A stretch of 64,000 nt of DNA from Alnus glutinosa (Eukaryota > Streptophyta > Magnoliopsida > Fagales > Betulaceae): NCBI RefSeq assembly GCF_958979055.1, contig NC_084888.1, positions 7,115,501-7,179,500 on the forward strand, written 5' to 3'. Under the pieces are notes generated by a model, which was given only the letters and a program-made list of their open reading frames with translations, searched no databases and was not told the DNA's origin. Every line of letters starts with the position of its first letter. Positions within the stretch are counted from its first letter, which is position 1. Position numbers and translations under genes: made by a program. Shown one piece after another: positions 23,850-33,671 of this stretch.

Positions 23850-24705
23850 TGTTGGGAAATAATCATACCGAGAACTGTTTATGTTGAAGTTATGGGCTTG
23901 AAAGGTTTGCACAAACCTACAAAGGCTCTTTTATCACCAGAAGCTCAAAAAGATACGGTTGATCTACATACGTCTTTAGCTTAGTACTCACTAGTCTCAG
24001 ATAAAGCATATTCCGATAACGTCATGAAGAATACTCGTACCGGGACACTCCAGAGGCAGGTACACCCTGGGCTACCATGAGCGATAAGTATGTCACGAGT
24101 CAGTCTCGGGATAACAACGTCTCTGGACAACGGAAAGAACTAGTTCAATATAGCTTGGTTCAGATTGGTCCCGAGATAGATGCTTCCCTGGACTATCAGA
24201 AGAGACCGGGCCAGAAGATATGCAATGTCTTTGACCCGATATGCTAGGAAGGATTCACGGGAAGAATCCACCCCAAGATCCTAGGGAAGGTTGTTGTGAA
24301 GTCTCAATCTCGAATTCTTCGGAATTGACTCTTATCCCACACAATTTGAGATAATGTCTCATTCTCGGATTCTTAGGGCTTTTATCCCACACGATCCGAG
24401 ATAAAAGCCCTATCCCAAATCGAATTGGAAACACTCCAAGTTGAGTAGGACTCCAGCTTGAACATGACTTATTGCTTAACAATACTCCATGCCTATAAAT
24501 AAGCTCACATCCCATGTATGAAAGCACTCTGATTAATGTGTTTTTTCTGCTCCATACAAATTGTCTAAAAAAATTGACTTAGACATCGAAGTGAGACCCC
24601 ATTGGCACAATCGGCAAGCTCCTTTGTTTGATTTCTTTGTCTTGTAGCAATCAGATGAAGAATTACCAAAAGGCGTACGCTACCAATCTGAAAACTGTCC
24701 TAACA
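23850..24705 (+). mobile_element. Solo LTR of a retrotransposon, 856 bp
   Basis: Starts TGTTGGGAAATAATC and ends CTGTCCTAACA (TG...CA with short inverted ends). Exact 5-bp target duplication CATTT lies at 23845-23849 and 24706-24710. Internally there is a TATA-like CTATAAATAAGCTCAC near 24493 and a downstream GACTTAGACATCGAAGTGAG typical of gypsy-type LTR R-U5 regions. No internal coding region flanks it, so it is a recombination product. Confidence 0.9.
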
Positions 24706-24869
24706 CATTTGCTTCCAAATATAATACACAACCGTCCCTAATGATAGTTTACAACTCTGTTATGCCCCATTCCTACACTTCCTCCCATTCTGTATTGGAT
24801 CGTTAATTTAACATTTTCTCAACGCATCCCTCCAAATTCTTTTGATGAGCTCGCATCCAAATAAAAATT

Positions 24870-25850
24870 GCTAAACGCAAACCGCATAATCGTTCTGGTG
24901 GGTGGTTGGCAAAAACCGGTAACTGCTTAGAGCGGTGCGGTTAATGATTTTAATGTAGGCAGATGCGGTTAATAACCACTAACCGCCTAACTAACTATAT
25001 ATGTATATACCAAAACGGTAGATAATATGTTTCACTAGCTAGCTACTTAATTTATTACTTTAATTTATGTTACATTTGGTGTGTTATTGACTAACTTTCC
25101 AAGACAAAATGGTAGATTATGGCCCTGTTTAGTAACCCCCTTCCCCTCCCCTCCCCTTCTCTTATGAAAGAATTTTTTTTGAAGTGTGAGTAAAAGATGA
25201 TTGATGTGATATAAAGTAAAAAGAATTTATATGAAAAAGTAGAAAAATTTTGTATTGTAGTGAATTTTTTTATTTAAATGATAATAAAAAATTGTTAATG
25301 TGATATAAAAAGTAAAAAAGGTTAAGAATGTTTTGAGTTGATATTTTTTTGGGATACGTAAAAATAAGGGAAGAGAGAGGGGAAAGGGTTATTAAACGGG
25401 GCCAATATGGTTACAATTGTGTTGTTCTAGCCAGCTTGTAGATTTTGTATAGAAATGTGATTTTCTAATGTACTTATAGAATTTGCATGCAGCTTATATC
25501 TAGCTTGCAAAATATGCAGAATTGTATAGAAAATAATGGTCGTGCTCCAATACAAATTTATTAATTGATTTTTTTTTTCATCTACAACACTGATGCTTAA
25601 AAAACAAAACAAAGGAAAAAAAAATAATAATAATCTAAAAATAGGCCAAAAACTATATATCTAAAATAGGCCTTAAAAAGAGGCACAAAAAATGCCAAAT
25701 ACAACAAAATATGCTCCAAAGACCAATTTTGAAAGCTGGTCACGCAGTGAGGTTTGGGCGTCAATAACCGCTAACCACCTGAGGCAGTGCAGATAATGGT
25801 TAGAGACAGTAACTACTAACCGTAACCGCTTGTACATTCCTAAGTGTTGC
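24870..25850. repeat. hAT-like CCGC-repeat element, split by a MITE
   Basis: Blocks rich in GGTTAATAACCGC, ACCACTAACCGC and AACCGCTTGTACATTCC occur at 24870-25000 and 25735-25850 in partly inverted arrangement. They look like the subterminal ends of one non-autonomous element. Similar blocks recur at about 58450-58570 and 59520-59690. Confidence 0.4.
25121..25403. mobile_element. MITE, family E3 (GGCC-TGTTT termini)
   Basis: Termini GGCCCTGTTTAGTAACCC and GGGTTATTAAACGGGGCC are inverted copies. Interior contains GATTGATGTGATATAAAG twice in related form. Relatives lie at 63040-63647. Confidence 0.7.
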
Positions 25851-27248
25851 TGATGTGATTCTTTGTATTATAATTATTATAAATAATGAAGGCTTAATTT
25901 TTACTACTCAGTCGCATTATGTTGAAAAGGTTCTTAAAATGTTTAATCATTTTAATTGTAAACGTAAACTACCTTTTGATGCTCGATCAATTAGAATATG
26001 CTTGAGTTATTGCTTATTTAATGTATGTAATGATATGCACAAGACCTGATATTGTTTTTGTAGTTAGTTAAAACTAATAGATATACTAGTAATCTTAGTC
26101 ATATCATTGGAATGTTATACACATAATTCTAAAATATTTAAAGAAAATTATAATTACGATATACAGTACAACGGATAACCTACAATCTTGAGAGGATACA
26201 CAGATGGTAGTTGGATCACAAAAAATAATGATCATAAATCAACCAATAGAAGGATATTCACCTTTGATAGATGAGCTATCTCCTGGGATTCTAAAACGCA
26301 ACCCGTTGTTGCAGACTCTACCATGGCAACTAAGTTTGTAGCATTGGCTAATTATAGCAAAAAAGCAAAATGGTTAAATAATTTATTATTGGAAATTCCT
26401 ATTTGGCATAAACCTATGGCTCTTGTACCTTTACAATGTGATAGTCAGGCAACATTCTCACGATCTTATAGCCACATTTACAATGGAAAGTCAAACCACA
26501 TTGGTTTAAGGCATAATTATGTTAGGGAATTACTCACTAATGGAGTAATTATAAATGATTTTGTAATATCTATTCAAAATTTATATGATTTTCATTGGTT
26601 AAATGACTTGCAAGGGACTTGGTGTGGAAATCCTCAAAGGATATAGGATTAGAGCATTTAGAGAATGATCACTAATGGCAGAAACTCAACTCAACCCTTC
26701 AAATATCAATATATTGAGTTTAATAAGCTAAAACACACTATATGTCGTGATATCAAGCACCATAAATTTTAATTTTTTAAAGTATTTGAACATTCCAAGG
26801 TTAAGGTTCTTGAAACCTGTAATGTTACATTAGAGGTTGTGTATTATGCATTTAGTAGGCTTATAACAGATTTATGTTGAATTGTATTAGTTACAAAGCA
26901 CTTCTAATAAGATTACCTATATGAGTGTTTTAGGTGGTGCCGTCTTCTATGAAACTAAGGTTTTGTATTTAAAGCGCTCATGAAACCAATATATGAATAT
27001 AAGGTCAATCCACGTGTCAGCATATAGAACTATCTAAAGAGAAGATCACATATGTGTGAGATATGTCTAGCTAGTTAAAAAGGATAGCTGGTTCAAACCA
27101 ATGAAAGCATACCTACCATTATATCATGACTAGTTATGACATATTTATTACTAAATAAAGGTTCAAGTCCTCAAGATACCTTCATCTATGCATGAGTTTT
27201 CCTATTATAATCAAGCTCTTTTTTTTTTCTCGAAAAATGATGGTGGAT
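25850..27248 (+). pseudogene. Degenerate Ty1/copia 3' half (RT end, RNase H)
   Basis: A reverse-transcriptase C-terminal fragment is seen at about 25870-25990 (NNEGLIFTTQSHYVEKVL). RNase H follows from about 26194 (YTDGSW, then STMATKFVALAN, CDSQATFSR, IYNGKSNHIGLRHNYVR). Frame breaks and stop codons interrupt it, and an Ala replaces the usual acidic residue after STM. After a long non-coding stretch the sequence reaches a purine-rich GATGGTGGAT directly before an LTR-like start at about 27249, as in copia elements with a long 3' untranslated region. Confidence 0.75.
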
Positions 27249-27306
27249 TTTAAAAGAATTTTCAAAATTATATAATTATATGTATATCTATATTATGGTT
27301 TGGAAG

Positions 27307-27381
27307 CAGAGACGGAGGGAGGGGGGGAGGGGGGGCTGGCAGGGGCCATGGCCCCCCCAATTTCCTTGAAAAAAAAAATCT

Positions 27382-27472
<91 letters not shown>

Positions 27473-27564
27473 TTAAAAAACTAAAAATTTAGCTTATTGG
27501 ACCCTACCAATAATTTTTTTTTACTACCGGCCCCTGTCCATAAGAACTTCTGGCTCCGTCTCTG
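27307..27564. mobile_element. 258-bp hAT-type MITE with 8-bp TSD
   Basis: Perfect 11-bp termini CAGAGACGGAG and CTCCGTCTCTG are flanked by the exact 8-bp duplication TTTGGAAG (27299-27306 and 27565-27572). The interior has a G-run, GGGGCCATGGCCCC and a long TA tract. The 8-bp duplication places it with hAT elements. It sits inside the copia LTR. Confidence 0.92.
27387..27470. repeat. (TA)42 microsatellite
   Basis: Forty-two uninterrupted TA dinucleotides inside the hAT MITE. It is likely hypervariable and able to extrude as a cruciform. Confidence 0.95.
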
Positions 27565-28373
27565 TTTGGAAGTATTTTGAAATGGAAGGTTTTTAAATAT
27601 CTTGGAAGAAGACATTTCTCACATGGAAAAAGAGTAATAAAGTATGCATTTATCACGCCTAACTCACACCAAGCTATTACTTTAAACAAGTAATGCTTAA
27701 GTGTATGCACTTGTGTTGCTCTAGTATGGTGTACGCACGCTTGTGTGTGTGGCAGTGGATTGTAGGGCAGTGCCTTGATGGCACACTTGATACTTAGCAC
27801 GAAGTATCGAAGCTTGGAACGATCAAATCATGACCATTAATTTTTGGACAACATGATCATACGATCTAGATCATGGTATGCTTATAAGGTAAATCCAACA
27901 GTTGGATTTACTTGATTGTTTGTAAAGTCAACTATAAATTAAATTAAGTTTGATCTAACAAATGAGATTAAGTGATCGTTACTAACAATTACAATATAAT
28001 ATTTATTATTAAATAACTGTTAATTATAATTTTCATCTAATAGACAAAATTAAGTGTTTGTTAATATTTGATGGTCATATTTTAATTACTTTTAAATTAG
28101 CAGTTATTTAATATATATTTTTTTTTTGTAAGAAGCATTATTTAAAGTCAATTACGAAATTACATGTATGTTACATACATTAAAATTGTTGATTTAACAT
28201 TATAAATAGTCAAATGTAGACCAATTTAAAGTACCGATTATTATCTTTTCTTCTTTCTCTCTAAAAACCTTATGTAGTTTTAAAATTTGAGATTATCTGC
28301 CTTGATAAAATAGAAACTCTAAGAATATTCTAGCTTGGTTGCGTTTTACTACAGACGTTTTCCAGTGCTCCTT

Positions 28374-28545
28374 TGCAGTGATGGAGGGAGGGAGGGGGGC
28401 CGGTAGGGGCCATGGCCCCCCGCCCCTTCAACTTTTAAGAAGAAAAAAAAATTAAAATAAGAAAAAAAAAAATTATAAGGCTTTTTGCCTATTGGCCTAT
28501 AGCAATAAATTTTTTTAGCCCATTCCCTTTTATTACCTCTTCAAC
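28374..28545. mobile_element. Second, partial copy of the hAT MITE family
   Basis: CAGTGATGGAGGGAGGGAGG followed by GGGGCCATGGCCCC repeats the left half of the element at 27307. The right terminus is not recognisable, so the copy is truncated or diverged. Confidence 0.5.
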
Positions 28546-28559
28546 TGGTTGTTAGAAAA

Positions 28560-29539
28560 TATAAACGAAAGCAGAAAAACGAAATGCTCCTAAGGCGCGT
28601 TACAACGTCTCTTTCCTTAAGAAATTATTTGCCCCCACCAGAAAGGTATGCAAAAAATGTTACAGCAAATATTTCTCCAGGATACAATGGAGCCCAGAAA
28701 CCTCTGTTTGTTTAATCTCGTTTTGCACTAACGAAAAATTAAACCCGAACACTTTTAGATTTTTCTATTATATCAAGAGACAGACAGAGACTTTTTAATT
28801 TTAAATACAAAAGGTATCAGAAAAAGCATTGAAGATAAATTTTTTTTTTTATTATTTCTTTTATTAAACACTGTACAACAGTTATTTCTGTATATTTCTG
28901 ATAATTGGACAACAGTTACTTCTATATAATATTGAAATAATTACTAATCCAACCGTCCATAACTGCTTAAGTAACAGTCATAAACTGCTGTTTTAACAGA
29001 CACTTAAATCTGACCATCAGATCAAATAACTGTCTATGATTGATTAATAATAACCATTAGATCGTTATTGATTAATCTCAACCATTAGATCAAATGTGAT
29101 TTGACCTTACAGTTTATTTATTTGATTGTCCAGTAAATCCAACCACTGGATTTACCTAAGAAGCATCCTATGGTTTAGATTAAACCACTAGATCGATTGA
29201 TCAGAACCATCCAAAATTAAAAGATCATGATTAGATCGTTCCGAGTTCCGATCCTTCGTGCCAAGTGCCAAGTGCGCCATCAAAGCGCCACTAGCGCCCT
29301 ACAGTCCACTGCCACACGCGCGCGTGTGCGTCTTGTGCTTCGCACCGTACTAGAGTATACACCCAAGCATTACTTTAAATGCTTAAAGTGTGTTGGTCCT
29401 TATAAATGCCAACTTTAGTTTATCTTTTTCCCATATGGGACTATCTTCATTTAATACTCTTTAACACCTTCCTTTTAAATCATTCCCAAGACACAAAATA
29501 AATATATATATACATATTAATTTTGAAAATACTTTAACA
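28560..29539 (-). mobile_element. Inverted copia LTR copy
   Basis: On the minus strand it begins TGTTAAAGTATTTTCAAAA at 29539 and runs through GTCCCATATGGGAAAAAG, a TATA-like segment and GTAAATCCAGTGGTTGGATT. This parallels the plus-strand LTR at 27249 over several hundred bases. The two LTRs face each other as a large imperfect palindrome. No polypurine tract precedes it, so it is a solo or 5' LTR. The inner border is approximate. Confidence 0.6.
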
Positions 29540-30950
29540 CTGGTTTCATCCTATTTGGAACGATAGCTTCTTTATCAAAATGTTTTCCTTTAATATTTCA
29601 CGTTTCACGGGTAGCAACATACATGTCTGAAAAGGGTAACAATCAAATAAGCTTTACAGAGTTGCATATGTTTTGTTCAAAGTACATAAAAGGGGTTTAG
29701 TAAAGCAATGCATTGAAAGAAGAAATGTGTAGACTCGAGAAGTCAAACACCTGACAAAGTTTGATTTCCTAAGGATGTGTGGCAAAGATAAAGTAAAATG
29801 AGAATTCATTCCAATATAGCTAAATGACATTATAAAAGTTTAGAAGATATGTGTTTCATTTGTTTTATGTTGCGTTTAGCATAATGTGTTTTGTGTAGAA
29901 TATAGTATGTTTTGTATAATAGCTAGTGGGTTGTTCCAACAAAAGGAGCAAGAGAATGTTAGCATAAAGAGTCATATCATTCAGGTAAAGTCTTGCGAGA
30001 ATACCGAGGATCACATAATTCATCAAACTGAAATTTCTTTATTTCAGTACAGAAACTAAGATTTTATTTATTTTTTTATTTTTTGAATCTTTGACAGCGG
30101 TTTTCTTTTCTTTTTTCAAAAACTTTATTTTCAATTTTGCTTATTGATTTTTAATTTGAAGGGAATAATAAAAATATAAAACTCGGTTATGTTTAAGTCA
30201 CTTAAAATTTGGCTTTATATATATATACTTGAGCCGCTACTTTAAAAAAAAAAAAAAAAAAACCCCTCTTATTAAAATGTCCGGTTCCTCTTTTGTATCT
30301 TGAAGAAGTATTTGATGTAACCCAATGCATACTAATTCATCAATATTGGTGGGAGCAAATAACTTATTAGGAAAAGCGACTCTGTAACACAGATTAGAAG
30401 AATTTAATTTCTTATTTTATCTTTATGTTCTTAGAGCTATTTGATACCGGGTCAAACCATATTAACTAAAAAAAAAAAGTCCGATTAATGCAAAGTTTGC
30501 AAATTATTAGTGGTTATCATATGGTAGACTAGAGATTAAAAAGTAAGAGTTTGTGGTCAAAATAAAATAGTGAAAAACTAAGTTTTTACGTCATGAGGTT
30601 TGAAAAATTGTTCCACCTAAATAGAGGTAAAATATTGAAAAAGACTTGGAACCACTAAAAATGAGACATGAAAAAGAGATCCAAGTCCCACCAATTTAAA
30701 GTTACTAGATGACTCATTACTTGTCACATTATGAACAAATGATTCTAGATCAAGAGATTTTTAAGTCCTAATTACAACAAAAATATCCAACAAAATCCTT
30801 TAAGACCCCGTTAATGGCGTCAAATTCAATTAACTGCCCAGCCGTGGACTCCAAAGGACCCCTTCAATCTGATTTATCTTCCAAATATGTTTTCTTAAAA
30901 GGGTCGGACCACGTAAGCCACATGACGGGTGGAATTCGTTGGACCCCAAC
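29540..30950. other. Intergenic, no gene seen
   Basis: AT-rich spacer with a poly-A run near 30242-30261. No bounded repeat was recognised. The right end merges into the bZIP gene promoter. Confidence 0.4.
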
Positions 30951-30983
30951 CTCAAAGGACGCGTATGTCCAGTGCTGGATTGG

Positions 30984-31126
30984 CACGTGTGCGGCCTAGG
31001 TGACGTCGGAATAAATAAATGGCCAGCGCGATTCTCGAGAGCCAGCTCAACGACCACCATAGCATCCCCGTATCTACTGTGTACGTATACATCTCCTCAC
31101 TAATACGACACGTGTATGGTGACGTG
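30984..31126 (+). promoter_or_regulatory. G-box/C-box cluster upstream of the bZIP gene
   Basis: CACGTG at 30984-30989 and 31109-31114, GACGTC (C-box) at 31002-31007, GACGTG at 31121-31126 and TACGTA near 31082 lie within about 150 bp. They are just upstream of the pyrimidine-rich leader. The gene downstream encodes a G-box-binding factor, so autoregulation is plausible. The transcription start is not visible in the sequence. Confidence 0.55.
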
Positions 31127-31149
31127 GACGTTGCCTTGGCGCTCCTTTA

Positions 31150-33671
31150 ACCCCTCCTCCTCCTCCTACTTCCTCTTCGCCACCATTTGTTTATTTCTTC
31201 ATCCTCTGTGAAAGCCCAAACTCTTTTTCTCTGGTTTTAGAGAGAGAAAGCCGAGTCAAAATGCGGAGGGTGAGAAACTAGGGGGTCAACACCTTTCGTC
31301 ATATTTACGTCTTTGCCATTGGGGGTAGTTGAAGCTCTGAGAGTCATTTTTCTGTTTTCGAAATTCCTTACACTGTTTGGCTTTGGGATGTCACGAGGTG
31401 GAGATTTGGGATTCGAGAGTTGAAGGTATGTGAATTTTTCGTTTGATTTGTTGAGTTATAGTGTTGGAGAATGAAAATTTGATTGTGAATTTCTTTTAAT
31501 CGAGGCTCTGTTTGGTTGCTGAGAAGTTGGATGGAAGTGAAGTTTTAGGTACCGTAGGGAATTGAAAAAAAATTGATTTTTTCTGGTTTCTATAGTGAGT
31601 TATTGGATGTATAGAATTATTATGTTTAGTTCGGTTGAGATTTTCGTTTTCCGACAGCGAACTCTAACGTTCCTTTGTCTTTTCTTGTCGTTCATTTTCC
31701 CAGCAACCAAACAACGGGTTAGAGTTAAAACTTAGATAGATCTCTACTATTCGTCTGCGTTTCTGCTGAAACTTTGAATTTCCGTACCTACGCGTGTGGT
31801 AATTTACTTTCTTTAATGGTTTTAGTTTCCTTTTGAATTGCATATGTTCCTTTTCATGCAATCCCACTAGTCGTTTGAGAGATGGTAGAGATTGGTTGGG
31901 GTTAATTTTTTATTTTTATTTTTTTATTTAAAAAAAAAAAAAGGAGAGAGAGAGAGAGAGAGAAAATGGATGAAATGGAAAACGAAGTCTTATTACGATC
32001 GAAGCCTGTGAAAGTATTACGTACAAAACTTTCAGATGTTTATCTGAAACGAGTTTAAAGTTTCATATTTTCACATTTTCCTTTCATATTTGTGCACGCG
32101 GGTATTATTGTCATATAGCTCCCCCGATTGTTAGTTTTTTGGTTCTTCGGAGCGTCCTTGAATATCCTGTTGAGATATATTTGGTATTTGGTGGTAATCC
32201 ACTGCTTGTGTCCGTCGCTTTCTTAAGTTTCTTGTTATCGAGTGCGGTGGTAAAAGGACGATAATGACCCTCTACCTTACTGCCTTTTCCGTGGCGTTGA
32301 ACTTTTAGGTTTTTCCCTCTATATTTTCCTCACTTCAATCATTTATTTGTTTGTTTATTTATTTACTTTAGTAGATGATCTTTTTAATTTTGCTTACTAG
32401 TGAAAGTAACTTGTGGGCATAGCGATCTTTTATTCCATCTATATTGTAGTATGGGAAACTCACGAAATCCCTCGTCATATATGACATCTAATTCATGCTA
32501 GGAATTTTTTTTTTTAACCTCCTAAGGATGATTTTTTTTTTTTTTTTTTTTATTGATGAAAAAGTGACATCTATGACTTTGTGATAACTGTCTAAAATTT
32601 TTGTAGCGAATGCAAAGTTTGGATCCTATGTTTCCCTTGCTATTGTTGTGAAATTTCTGTCTGTGGGTTTACTATATTGTACAGGGGCGCTAATTGATCT
32701 TATTTTTGGTAGCATTCAGTGTGTCAGGAATTTATCATACATGTCACCCTGTTTCCTTTACTTGAGTCGTATTAACAACTTCAGATTTTATTTTATTTTT
32801 TGAAATCACAAATTCAGAAGGTTGGTTTGGTATTGTTGTTGTTTTTGTGGAACTTATGGAATATCTGTGTCAAGTTGAGTTTTATTCTAATGCTTTCTGA
32901 AAGAGGGTTTCAATTTAAATACTTTAGCTTATGGCCTCATGCGTAACCTTCTTGTAGAGAGCTTGTTTAAATTTTAGGTGAAAAGTAGGCTTAAACAGGC
33001 TGGTAAAAAAAAGTTCCATCTATTTATGCCTCAAACACCATGGTTGCATAAAGAAAGCTCAGACAGGTGAACTTAATTTACTGAAATTTATGCTTCCACT
33101 GCTAAGTCTGACAATTAACCTAAATTTTGAAGTCATATAGTGGCCACTGCCTGATGCAGTGGTTGAAGTTTTGGTATGTCAAGTGCAAAGCGGCTGCTGA
33201 AAGCAAAATGATGAAAACTAGGGTTTATCCATATCAGGTCGACCCTTGCTTTGGCTGGGCAATACAGGGTAGTAGTAGCCTGTAATTTATTAGTGTATTA
33301 GCATGTCAATGTGGTGGCATCCTCTTAAGTCATAATGTTGCTTCTGGGTTGGCTATTTCTACTTTTAATTGGGAGCAGTAGCTTAAGGTTATCATTTATT
33401 GCATTAGTATGTCACAGTTCTTGTGTTTGATGTTCAATGACGATATTATGCGTTGTGAAAGTTTAACATGAATGGTTTAGATCAATATGTCAGTTCTATA
33501 TAAAATTATAAATTCCAATTTTATTGTATTGTTCATCCGGTACCTTGGGAATTTTTCTTCCCGGTCACAGTCTGACATGATTACTATTAATGCAGTCGTG
33601 TGAGTTATAAATCAGAGGAAGGTGAAGGATTTTGTTACATAATTCAAATCAAGATTTTCAAAGTGCTTGTC
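31150..33671 (+). other. bZIP gene 5' leader with a 2.2-kb intron
   Basis: A non-coding first exon ends at 31425 (TTGAAG before GTATGTG). A 2170-bp leader intron runs to 33595 (TGCAG). The second leader exon is 33596-33671. The first exon contains two short upstream frames, 31261-31281 (7 codons with stop) and 31388-31423 (12 codons with stop). The intron carries GA and poly-T tracts. The 5' end of the exon is a guess. Confidence 0.6.

Larger units (their letters stand above)
27249..28330 (+). mobile_element. Copia 3' LTR remnant, interrupted by a hAT MITE
   Basis: Begins TTTAAAAGAATTTTCAAAAT (consensus start probably TGTTAAAG) and continues past the MITE with GAAATGGAAGGT, CACATGGAAAAAGAG and AAATCCAACAGTTGGATTTA. 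It is the inverted counterpart of the segment ending at 29539. The right border is approximate. Confidence 0.55.

Noticed and set aside
25855..26646. Intact copia polyprotein
   Set aside because: Stops, frame changes and a lost acidic residue in RNase H show that it is dead; only fragments are recognisable.
27387..27470. CRISPR-like or satellite array
   Set aside because: It is a simple TA dinucleotide run; nothing in the window shows repeat-spacer structure.
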